Source of the DNA: Epiperipatus broadwayi
Taxonomy: Eukaryota > Onychophora > Udeonychophora > Euonychophora > Peripatidae
Direction: 5' to 3'
DNA length: 64,000 nt
NCBI GenBank assembly: GCA_028023455.1
Contig: JAQFVV010012398.1
Span: 8,520,682 to 8,584,681 of the forward strand
The notes under the pieces are model-generated. The model was not told the origin of the DNA and made no database searches. It saw only the letters and a program-made list of their open reading frames with translations. Each line of letters starts with the position of its first letter. Positions within the stretch are counted from its first letter, which is position 1. The translations under genes were made by a program, and so were the position numbers. Below are positions 48,641-58,105 of the stretch, piece by piece.

Positions 48641-48692
48641 TCAAGAGCAACGTTTCGACTATTTACTTCCTTATAGTCTTTTTCAAGCCACT
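48641..48692 (-). other. Hammerhead-ribozyme-like remnant in the PLE terminus, left arm
   Basis: The minus strand reads CTTGAAAAAGACTATAAGGA then AGTAAATAGTCGAAACGTTG. GACTAT and ATAGTC can pair as stem II, and CGAAAC after the stem matches the hammerhead core. The CUGANGA box before the stem is degenerate (CTTGAAAAA). PLEs are known to carry hammerhead motifs at their ends, so this is probably an altered relic. Confidence 0.3.
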
Positions 48693-49087
48693 AAAATATA
48701 CAAAAAATAATAAAACAAATAAAATAAAACATTATATAATCATTAAACTCTACATATATTTCAAATCTTCTCAAAATAAAAAATTCTTTTTTAAAAAAAA
48801 ATCTTTTTTCCCTTTAAAGACATAAATTTAATATAAAACATTAGAACATTACCTTCCTCTATTTAAAACAACCTACAATTTAAACTTCTATTTAAAACAC
48901 TCTGTTTAAATTATATTTAGATAAAATACCTCAAAACCAGTCCCATCACCCACAACAATCAATTAGTTTTTTTTCTTTTATTCCTATATTGTTTAAATTC
49001 CCTACTATAAAAAATTTTTCCTTTTTTAAACTTACTTTATAATTAATTATTGTTTCTAAAAGTTCTATTTTTTTGCAAATGATGTGA

Positions 49088-50056
49088 CTAGTTTTTATTT
49101 TTTATAAAATCAATTAGTTTTTTATTCATATATGGTTTAAATTCCTTAATATAAAAATTTTCCTTTAAAAATCTTTCTTTATAATTAATTACTGTTTCTA
49201 AAAGTTCTATTTTGTAATTGATGTGACCAGATTTACATTTATGAAAAAAAATTGCAGATTTTTTATCAGATAAATGTTGTTTTAATCTTGTTCTTAACTT
49301 ATTTTTTGTATTTCCAATATAAAAAACACTTTTACCAACATTCCAGCAGTCTAAACATTTTATCATATATACACCTTTCATAGCTTCAAGCATATCATTT
49401 TTTTCATTAACATTAATCAGCTTTTTTAAATCTTTCTTTTTTTTATATACTGGGAGTAATTTAATGTTAAATTTATTATTAATTTTTTTACAAATATTTT
49501 TAATCCTAATAAAAATATTTTTTGATACTTTAAATCCTATGTAAATTTTATTAATATTATTAACTTTATTATTAATTTTATTTTCCCCTTTAATCTTCTT
49601 TTTAATTAAATTCAAATTATAATCTGAAAAATTTTTTTCAATAATCTTATTTGGATATTCATTTAAATAACATTCCTTTTTTATCAATTCTAATTCTTTG
49701 TCCAATAATAAATCACTAGAACATATCAATATTGCTCTTCTAATTCTGTTTTTTATAATATTCATTTTACAATGTTTATCAATGTCTGAAAACCAGTTAG
49801 TAATCAGACCATGAAATGTTTTTTTTCTAAAAACAGATGTATTAATGCTTATTTTATTATTTTCTATAATTTTTTCAATTTTTACATCTTTAAACATATA
49901 TTCAATTTTATTATCCACTTCTTTTTCCATGGTAAATTTAATATTTTTTTCTTTATTGTTAATGTAATTTAAAAAAATGTTTGCTTTTCTTTTATTTCCT
50001 TTAAAATTGAAAAAATTATAGAAAAAAAAAAATAATAATAATAATAAAATAAGCAT
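49088..50056 (-). pseudogene. PLE GIY-YIG endonuclease ORF, leftward copy (5'-truncated)
   Basis: An open frame of 322 codons on the minus strand. The first 40 or so residues are low-complexity Leu/Phe and probably derive from chance sequence at the truncation. From TSVFRKKTFHGLITNWFSD onward it reads as a typical PLE linker, with a Lys/Asn-rich region. From about residue 225 (GVYMIKCLDCWNVGKSVFYI, then GNTKNKLRTRLKQH) comes the GIY-YIG nuclease, continuing through SAIFFHKCKSGHINYKIELL to a C-terminal EFKPYMNKK. The GIY and YIG pair, the Arg of the RTRLKQH helix and the distal Glu are present, so the nuclease core looks intact. The reverse transcriptase that normally precedes it is missing, hence a truncated copy. 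Codon use is extremely AT-biased. Confidence 0.8.
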
Positions 50057-50792
50057 TAATACATCTGTTTTTAGAAAAAAAACATTTCATGGTCTGATTA
50101 CTAACTGGTTTTCAGACATTGATAAACATTGTAAAATGAATATTATAAAAAACAGAATTAGAAGAGCAATATTGATATGTTCTAGTGATTTATTATTGGA
50201 CAAAGAATTAGAATTGATAAAAAAGGAATGTTATTTAAATGAATATCCAAATAAGATTATTGAAAAAATTTTTTCAGATTATAATTTGAATTTAATTAAA
50301 AAGAAGATTAAAGGGGAAAATAAAATTAATAATAAAGTTAATAATATTAATAAAATTTACATAGGATTTAAAGTATCAAAAAATATTTTTATTAGGATTA
50401 AAAATATTTGTAAAAAAATTAATAATAAATTTAACATTAAATTACTCCCAGTATATAAAAAAAAGAAAGATTTAAAAAAGCTGATTAATGTTAATGAAAA
50501 AAATGATATGCTTGAAGCTATGAAAGGTGTATATATGATAAAATGTTTAGACTGCTGGAATGTTGGTAAAAGTGTTTCTTATATTGGAAATACAAAAAAT
50601 AAGTTAAGAACAAGATTAAAACAACATTTATCTGATAAAAAATCTGCAATTTTTTTTCATAAATGTAAATCTGGTCACATCAATTACAAAATAGAACTTT
50701 TAGAAACAGTAATTAATTATAAAGAAAGATTTTTAAAGGAAAATTTTTATATTAAGGAATTTAAACCATATATGAATAAAAAAACTAATTGA
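50053..50792 (+). pseudogene. PLE GIY-YIG endonuclease ORF, rightward copy (5'-truncated)
   Basis: The plus-strand frame is open from about 50053 with the first ATG at 50136, and it ends at 50790-50792. It is the mirror copy of the leftward ORF, with only a few residue differences (for example an Ile for Asn near EKIFSDY, and a Ser for Phe before YIGNT). A single-base indel near 50785 ends the frame about 10 codons early (NKKTN). The nuclease motifs are otherwise the same. It starts inside the linker, so it too lacks reverse transcriptase. Confidence 0.8.
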
Positions 50793-51208
50793 TTTTATAA
50801 AAAATAAAAACTAGTCACATCATTTGCAAAAAAATAGAACTTTTAGAAACAATAATTAATTATAAAGTAAGTTTAAAAAAGGAAAAATTTTTTATAGTAG
50901 GGAATTTAAACAATATAGGAATAAAAGAAAAAAACTAATTGATTGTTGTGGGTGATGGGACTGGTTTTGAGGTATTTTATCTAAATATAATTTAAACAGA
51001 GTGTTTTAAATAGAAGTTTAAATTGTAGGTTGTTTTAAATAGAGGAAGGTAATGTTCTAATGTTTTATATTAAATTTATGTCTTTAAAGGGAAAAAAGAT
51101 TTTTTTTAAAAAAGAATTTTTTATTTTGAGAAGATTTGAAATATATGTAGAGTTTAATGATTATATAATGTTTTATTTTATTTGTTTTATTATTTTTTGT
51201 ATATTTTA

Positions 51209-51256
51209 GTGGCTTAAAAAAGACTATAAGGAAGTAAATAGTCGAAACGTTGCTCT
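51209..51256 (+). other. Hammerhead-ribozyme-like remnant in the PLE terminus, right arm
   Basis: Mirror copy of the left-arm motif: GACTAT at 51221 and ATAGTC at 51238 pair around AAGGAAGTAA, followed by GAAACGTT. The box before the stem reads CTTAAAAAA, one base further from consensus than the left arm. Confidence 0.3.
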
Positions 51257-51339
51257 TGAAATTAAAATTCATATAGTCATAATAATAAAAAACAAGTTTT
51301 TTAAAGAAAATTGGTTTGTGATTTTATATTTTGATGAAT

Positions 51340-53057
51340 AAAAACTATGTAAATTGTTAGCTTAATAAATTAAACTTTAGTTCATTCTATAATATACATA
51401 AATAATATCATCGTAACTCAATATTTAAACTTAATATTTCACCAATTCATATGGCGTGCGTTCGTGTGTTTTAAAAGTGAAACCCATTAAATAGTTATTA
51501 TAATTTTAACATTTGATCATAAACATTATAAATAAGCATTATGTAAAAGTTTGTGAGATTATAAATGGAAAATTTTTAAATTTTCATTTGAGATGCTTCA
51601 TTAACTGGGTAGCAATCTCTTTCATCTCTAATCTGATAATTCTAATCTGTATTTAGATCAAAAGTTTTAAATAGTCAATAAAAAATATAAAAATGTTTTA
51701 AAATAAATATATATTAAGTATTTATCTCATAAGCAGCTTATGAAAGTATAATCATTATGTCTATTTTACATAATTTGATCCAATACCATGAGTTATATTT
51801 ACTAGATCAATATAAAGTTTAACCATATTTGTTAAATTGGAGATAGGAGAAACTGATACACAGTTATTGATACTAAACTGCTACACATTCTCGGTTTATT
51901 ATTTTTAATGTCAGAGAGACTTTTAATAATGTTTTTTTATAGCATTTTATATGAGTGATTGTATTTGTGAAAAGCTACTTTATAATTATTTATTTCAATG
52001 TGATTTGATTATACAACTACTACACATTTGAGCAATGTTTGTTTAAAGATGGTATTATTCTGACTATAAAATAATCATTGCTGTTTCATATGATTGGATA
52101 TGAAGCTGTGATTATACTTGTTTAAAGCAGCATTTGATTTATATAAAGTTAGAACTAAATATTGGATTAAGAATAACTGAGTTTGTATCTAGTTAATAAA
52201 ACAGTTCAGGGAATATTTGAATTCTAGATAAAGGTTTTTTATTATCTTTAAGTATTAACGATTTTTAGTAATTATTAGCATTTAATATTGCTTATTTTAA
52301 ATATTAGTTCAGCAGCATTTATTCATCGTCATTTTATATATATATATACAGCCCTTTCAAATTAAATGTCAGACAAATGTAAATGTCTTTCTTTTTCATG
52401 TACCATCTTTATCATTTTATCACTTCTCTTTGTCAGAATGCCTGAAAGCATCGAATAATCATTTATATTTGTGATTTTAGTTATTAAAGAGATGAGCTTT
52501 TTGAAAAGTAGCATAATTCTAGATCAAATTTAAAATCACATCATTTGCAAACAAACTTCATTTAATACTGCAAATAATCAACATAAGATAAAAATCATTT
52601 CTTTTCATTTTAAAAACTTTATGATAAATGTTAAGTCAAATACATAATGATTAATAAATCAATTTGTTTTACATTCAATTTGAAAATGTATTTATTAATA
52701 ATCACATATTTGATTTACTAATAATTAATCACATAAAATTTTAAATGACAAATAACTTTTACTTTGCATTAGTTATTTGTTGGCCTTATTAAATGAAATT
52801 TTATTACATTTGATATAATTTTTAAATTTGATCCTAAATTAAACCACTTCTCAGAAAAATTGTTTTTTTATTATCTGAGATTGAAAATACAATTCATTTA
52901 TTTTATACCTGCAGACATTTTTACAGACAGATGGGAATTATACAGTAATATATACTACACATGGAAAAGGAAGTTTTATATATATATAATAGTATGAAAT
53001 TATATATACATTAATGATGATTAATGATAATATTTAATTTTATGTATTTATTATTAG
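51340..53057. other. AT-rich end of intron 2
   Basis: No element or exon recognised before the acceptor at 53057. Short (AT)n runs occur at about 52336 and 52977. Confidence 0.45.
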
Positions 53058-53609
53058 ATTATTGCTCAAGCTCCTCATCTTAGGGGATATGCTGCTCCAA
53101 TTTTAGAGAAAGTTGTCTCTGCACCACTTGTTGAAAAAGTTGTTTCTGCTCCTATTATTGAAAATATTGCTGCACCCATTGTTTCTAAAGCCATTTATCC
53201 TGAAGTGATTGCTCCTGGGTTAGCTGCTGCTCCTATGGAATCTGATAATCATGTAGTTCATGAAGAAGCTTACAATCATGATCATGATTCTGGATACAAA
53301 TATACTGCTTCAGACAATGTAAATGTTGCTGGCTATGGAACATATGGAGGAGTTGTGCCTGGTCATCACAATAGTTATGGATCTATTTTTCCTGGACATG
53401 TAGCAGGTATAGTTCCAGGATATTCTGCTGGGTATGGAGTTTTGCCCATTGGACATGCTAGTCTACATCCTAATTATGCTGCTACTGAATACATTTTACC
53501 AAGTCTATATAATGGAGGATATCCAGAATATGTTTCATCTTTTCCAGGAGAAATTGCTGCTGCCCATTACTATCCTTCTACCCCTTTAGTTGCAGCTACT
53601 GGTTACTAA
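53058..53609 (+). CDS. Secreted cuticle-like structural protein, exon 3 (mature protein)
   Basis: The frame is open from the acceptor AG at 53056-53057 to TAA at 53607-53609 and encodes 183 residues; the joined protein is about 205 residues. It has no ATG near its start, so it needs an upstream exon. The N-terminal part has Val/Ala/Pro repeats (EKVVSAP twice, then ENIAAPIVSKA). The middle is His/Asp-rich (HEEAYNHDHDSGY). The rest is low complexity, rich in Gly, Tyr, Pro, Ala and His, with PGH repeats (VVPGHHNSYG, IFPGHVAGIVPGYSAGYG) and a C-terminal SFPGEIAAAHYYPSTPLV. There is no Rebers-Riddiford chitin-binding motif. Such sequences are typical of extracellular cuticle or other structural proteins, but the exact role is unknown. 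Base composition is clearly less AT-rich than its surroundings, as expected for real coding sequence. Confidence 0.85.
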   Translation: MIAQAPHLRGYAAPILEKVVSAPLVEKVVSAPIIENIAAPIVSKAIYPEVIAPGLAAAPMESDNHVVHEEAYNHDHDSGYKYTASDNVNVAGYGTYGGVVPGHHNSYGSIFPGHVAGIVPGYSAGYGVLPIGHASLHPNYAATEYILPSLYNGGYPEYVSSFPGEIAAAHYYPSTPLVAATGY

Positions 53610-53784
53610 TATGTTTTTAAAATAGAAACCTGTTTAATGGCTATAATAATAACTTTTGCCACAGAAAAGAAGATAAAATCATATAACAACCATTCAATCA
53701 TTATAACAACCACTCAAAATAATGTTTATTTATCTTTTTTTTTTATTGTGATTTTTTCTGTACATACAGTAAGTCTTTTGTGTA

Positions 53785-53790
53785 AATAAA
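53785..53790 (+). terminator. Polyadenylation signal AATAAA
   Basis: AATAAA lies about 175 bases after the stop codon of the secreted-protein gene and is followed by a T-rich stretch at about 53808. It is the first canonical signal after the stop. Confidence 0.65.
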
Positions 53791-53794
53791 ATAT

Positions 53795-54770
53795 CATATA
53801 AATCAAATTCTTTTTTTCATTTTTCAAAATTATTGCAATCATTATTATTTACTATAAATTTTAAAAAGTTAATTTATATTGGTGAAATAACCCAATTGTT
53901 TTATAATAATAGATGTTTACATAGTCCTTAATATTGTTAAACAAATTTTATATATATCTTATTTATTGAAAATGTGAAGATTTCCAAACATACATAATTA
54001 TTTAACAGAATGCCTACAAATCATTTACATTAGATCTCTCCTCATCTCTATTCTCCTCCCTATTCTTTATTAAATTTTTTTATTCACTTTCCTTCTCTCT
54101 CTATATTTTCTATAAGGCTAATAATACCCCAAAGGATATATGACACAACTTACATAAATAGCAATGTCAGCTGTAATTTCAATTATTGCCACATTTAAAT
54201 GAATGATATATATATATCTTACAAATGAATATTTTATCACATAAATATGTTCACAATAATCATCTTTAATAAATACTTAAATGTTCATTAATTATTTTTA
54301 TTAGATTAGAAACCATTGTTATATATAACTCTTGTTCTAGAGTTTAAACATAGAAAATACAAATACATTATTGGTCCTTTTACATAAAAGCTGATATCCA
54401 TTATTTCAATATTACATAAAATTTATAATTATGGCTATTACTTCATATATTATCAGCAATGCTAAGCATTGATGCTGTAATTGTTTGTCCCATTGTATTT
54501 ATTTAATACTAAAAACTTGAAATAAGAAAAAGACCATAATTTTGCAATTAAAAATTATTTAAAATTTTAGTTTTAACTATATCATCTAGATGTCAATATC
54601 TTTCAATGATAATTCAAAAGACAAAAATAATACAAAATATAAATAAGTTTCAACTGAGAAAAAATTTGTTTGTACATATAGAAAGCAATATCTTTTGATA
54701 AAATTACACTATCAGTGAAAATTGTAATAATAATTTCCTAAGTGCTTGTCTTTTAAAGTCATTAATCTTG
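53795..54770. other. AT-rich intergenic stretch
   Basis: A pyrimidine-rich patch lies at 54035-54110. No gene seen. Confidence 0.4.
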
Positions 54771-54772
54771 TG

Positions 54773-54833
54773 TTAAGATTTGTAGAGGTCCCTACTATTG
54801 CATCTAGGTGCATAGTCTTAATATATATTATTA
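54773..54833 (-). repeat. Partial copy of the 31.9-kb foldback MITE
   Basis: TTAAGATTTGTAGAGGTCCC followed by TACTATTGCATCTAGGTGCA matches the reverse complement of 31966-32006 (loop plus left arm) with a few changes, then decays toward a CATAGTCTTAATATATATTA end. The second arm is missing. Confidence 0.65.
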
Positions 54834-55714
54834 TCAGTGAAAGTAAATTTATACATAATTTTCTTTACTTGTATATTTTTTTTATATAAAATCATTAAAT
54901 ATTTGTTTGTAATAAGTAATATATGCGTACACTTAGATTTTATTCGATTACAATAGCTGTTTCACAGAAAATTAGTTAACTAAAAATTTACTACTACCAT
55001 CAAACAGAAATCATCTACTATTGATATCTTTCTTAACAGAAACTATCTACTGAAGTTTATTATTTATGTGTAAATAATTTAAAAAAATTTAAAATATTTT
55101 TATTGTTGAAACTTATGTTCTACATTAAATTGCCCTACATATTAAAATTAAAATTTGGTGGAGAAAAGTATTTTTATTAAAATGTTTTTGCAAAAAGGCT
55201 AAAATGACATCTTTTGTTTTATTTATTTATTTCTGATAATTATTCCTTTTTTTTTTGTTTGCAAAGATGATATTTTATTTTTCAGATTAATTTCAATTTT
55301 TGAATTTATGATTTTAATAAAAAAATATTAAATATATAATTAAAAAAATAAAAGAGTTTTTTGTTTAAAAAAAATGAAACAAAAAACAATTACCCATGGC
55401 AGTACCAAAAAATAATTGGTTAAATATATATAGAGAGAAGGGAAGAGAAAGAAAGAATCTCACTCCAATGATTAATCCAAACCCCAAAAAGTTGATGAAA
55501 TAAAGCAACTGAATGATTACCACTCTGATATCTCAATATATATAATAAAATAACTTATAGTTGCCAAAAAATTATAATATTTCAAAAAGTAGCTTATATA
55601 GTATTAAAGGCTGATAACTAATACAAAAATTGATGTCAGTCTGATAGGGTTGAATTTTTCCATCTATATACTTCAGTCTTTATATTCCAAACAATAAAAG
55701 AACTGTCAAATCAA

Positions 55715-55990
55715 AATGTCTCTGGAATACAATCTAGATTCTCTTATTTTATAGATAAAATTGAAAATAATATTAATAAAAAAGTAAAAACCAAAATATA
55801 CATCAAGTTGAAAAAATACTGAAGTACAATTTTTCCAAAGCGTGACAGCCATTTTATGTTTAGAATCAATAAACAGTTAGATGAATCTAACAATCAACAT
55901 ATTCTACTAAGATTTATTCCTAAAAATTGTCTTAAAAACCTCCTTTTTGTATTAATAAAATATAGCAAAGAAGAAACATCAATATAAAAT
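55715..55990 (+). other. Coding-like stretch of unknown origin
   Basis: One plus-strand frame is open except for a single TGA at about 55819. It has a balanced, non-low-complexity composition: SRFSYFIDKIENNINKKVK upstream, then FPKRDSHFMFRINKQLDES and RFIPKNCLKNLLFVLIKY. No family is recognised. It may be a relic of a transposon protein; chance cannot be excluded in AT-rich DNA. Confidence 0.2.
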
Positions 55991-56477
55991 ATACGATTAG
56001 TAAAATCATTTGTTATATTTCTAAAGAAACATCCTCAAATTTAATGCTAAATAACTTTAATAACAAAATCCATATATCTTAAGCACAAATGGAATTGAAT
56101 TTTTACAAATAAAATATTTAAGAAAGACAATTTGGAAATAGATAGAATGTTTATAATGTGGCAAGGTTAGTTATTGAGTTTAGTAATTCAAGTTTACATC
56201 TGGATTGTTCAGCTGTGACTTATGGCATAATCTGCCATTACTTATGAGCTAGACAAATTATACAATAATTGAAGTTTCATCTACAAAGTTTTTTATTAGA
56301 ATTAAAGATCAGAATCGCAACATTTATTCTAGCATTCCTACTTATTTAATTTATATCTTATTGCAATAGGCAGTATTAATTTGATAAAAAAAAATGGATA
56401 AATAAATAAAACAGATGGAAAATTATTAAACAACTCAACCCATTGTTGTTTTATCATAAAATCTATAGAACATGTCA

Positions 56478-56575
56478 AGCATTGGTGAACTAGTGGTTAA
56501 CATAGATGCCTTACAAGCAGCTGGCCCAGGTTTGCTTTTCAGTCTATGCATTTGACATATGAAAAAAAAATCTAC
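56478..56575 (+). repeat. tRNA-Val-like SINE or retroposed tRNA pseudogene
   Basis: TGGTGAACTAGTGGTTAACA holds an A-box-like motif. ATGCCTTACAAGCAG can form an anticodon arm with loop CTTACAA, anticodon TAC (Val). GGTTTGCTTTTC (56529) is a degenerate B box at the expected spacing. The order closely follows tRNA-Val(TAC). The acceptor stem does not pair and an A9 run follows at about 56561, so it is a retroposed copy and not a working tRNA. Confidence 0.6.
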
Positions 56576-57845
56576 AGAACTTCTAAGTACAAAGTAAACT
56601 AGTTAAATGACAAAGTTTTTTCAAATATTTAAATTCATAAATTATTTGGCCCTTTTAACTTTTACATTTTTAATCTACACACACACACACATATATATAT
56701 ATATTGTATGTATACGACTCATTTCAAACAGATATATTATTTATCTAAAAAAAAAAAAATTTCTTTTATATATATAGATTTATGTGTATTTATTATTATA
56801 TAATTTATAAATAGTTAATAAATAAGCAGTTATAGAGAGAAGGTAATAATATTTAATATTGATTTATTATATTTTCTTATTAAATAAGGTGTTAAATTAT
56901 TTAACATTAACTTTGTTAAAATAAAGCAGATCAGAAAGAAAGTGTAAAATAAGGTGATCAGATCAGTAGATTAGGAGATTAAAAAAATGCACATGTGCAA
57001 AAGAGTGTGAAAGAATGAAAACATCTGTATAAAAACAAAAATGCTTTTACACCTATTGCTACTGACTATAGATTGCCAGCTTTATTGTTTGTGTTATCTG
57101 TGTCTAAAATTATTTTTATAAAAGGGGTGCTTTGATGTAATAAAGCGTGATTATTAATTTTCTTGTAAAATCGCGATAGAACATCAACTTGTCAAACTCT
57201 GATTTTTTTGATCTTTTATCTCAAGATAAGATATGCAGGTGGTCATTTTCTTTGACCAAAATTTGCAATAAAAACAAATGAAACAATATTTTAGTGATCA
57301 GTCAGTTTTTCCTTATTATTAAACAGAGATGTAGCGAGCAGTCAGTTTTTTTTTAAATGTTGGGAAAAGGAGAGTGAGCAATTTGATTTTTTTTTTCACT
57401 CTTTAAAAGTTGAGGAAGAAAAAATGACTCTTGTTTTAAAGTCAGTATAGACGAAGATGTGTGTATATATAAGTAATTCCCAGCAAGATTAAGGAAGGAA
57501 AAATGGAACAAAATTGAATTTATTGGAAGAAGTTATTAACAGTTCTATGAAATGATATTAATATATTTTGCTGTGTATAATATAATGAATTTGCATTGCT
57601 AAAACCATTTTTTCTGCTTCCTGGATTAGTACAGAGTGGGTTAAATCACTGATCTACTATGAACCCATATACTGGTCCATAGTAACCAAAAGAATGGACA
57701 AATTTAAAACCAGCCAAAAATGTCATCTCATTATCCTCTTTGACAAGAGCCAAGAAGAAAGGAAAGATGAATAAAAGCCATATATATAGCCAGGTTTGAA
57801 GCTATGAACCAAATTTTTGTTAAAATTTTCCTCATAGTCATCTAG

Positions 57846-58105
57846 GTGTCTACAACAATTCTGTTTAAAATGGGAGAGACAAGCAAATCCACCAGTTCAT
57901 ACTTATCTAAAAATATTTGAAATAACTCTTTTTGAAATGGTAGAGGGAAGCCAGTCAACGAATTCAGCGTTATCAAAAGTATCAACAATAAATAATTTTA
58001 AAATTGAAGAAATAAGCAAGTCAATCAATTCATGTTTATCTTAAAAGTATCTGCAAGAACTTTTTTTTTATGGAGCAAAGACAAGCAGACTGAAAATTCA
58101 AACTC
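57846..58105 (+). repeat. Minisatellite, about four units of 67-68 bp
   Basis: Units start near 57846, 57912, 57979 and 58047. Each follows the order GTATCTACAATAACTCTTTT-like, then AAAATGGAAGAGACAAGCAA-like, then TCAATCAATTCATGTTTATC-like. Units differ at many positions, so the array is old. Confidence 0.7.

Larger units (their letters stand above)
48561..51339. mobile_element. Penelope-like element palindrome: two 1.3-kb arms, head to head
   Basis: 48561-49882 and 50003-51339 are nearly perfect reverse complements separated by about 120 bases. The outer ends match to the base (ATTCATCAAAATATAAAATC and its complement). Each arm carries the C-terminal part of a PLE protein with a GIY-YIG endonuclease, read outward from the centre. 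The spacer is the extra 5' part of the leftward copy. No reverse transcriptase is present, so both copies are 5'-truncated. A Cys and Gly pattern and YIGNTKNKLRTRLKQH identify the nuclease. Confidence 0.88.
31111..53057 (+). other. Intron 2 of the secreted-protein gene, about 21.9 kb
   Basis: The interval starts GTAAGTAT and ends TTATTAG. It holds two foldback elements, a large inverted repeat, a complete LTR retrotransposon nested in an RTE LINE, and a Penelope-like palindrome, so its length comes largely from insertions. I saw no further in-frame exon inside it, although a tiny one could be missed. If exons 2 and 3 belonged to different genes the intron call would fall; the matching phases and the lack of a signal peptide or ATG at the start of exon 3 argue against that. 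Confidence 0.6.

Noticed and set aside
48628-48825. Frame of 65 codons, repeated in mirror at 51084-51272
   Set aside because: It is antisense to the PLE 3' end and low in complexity.
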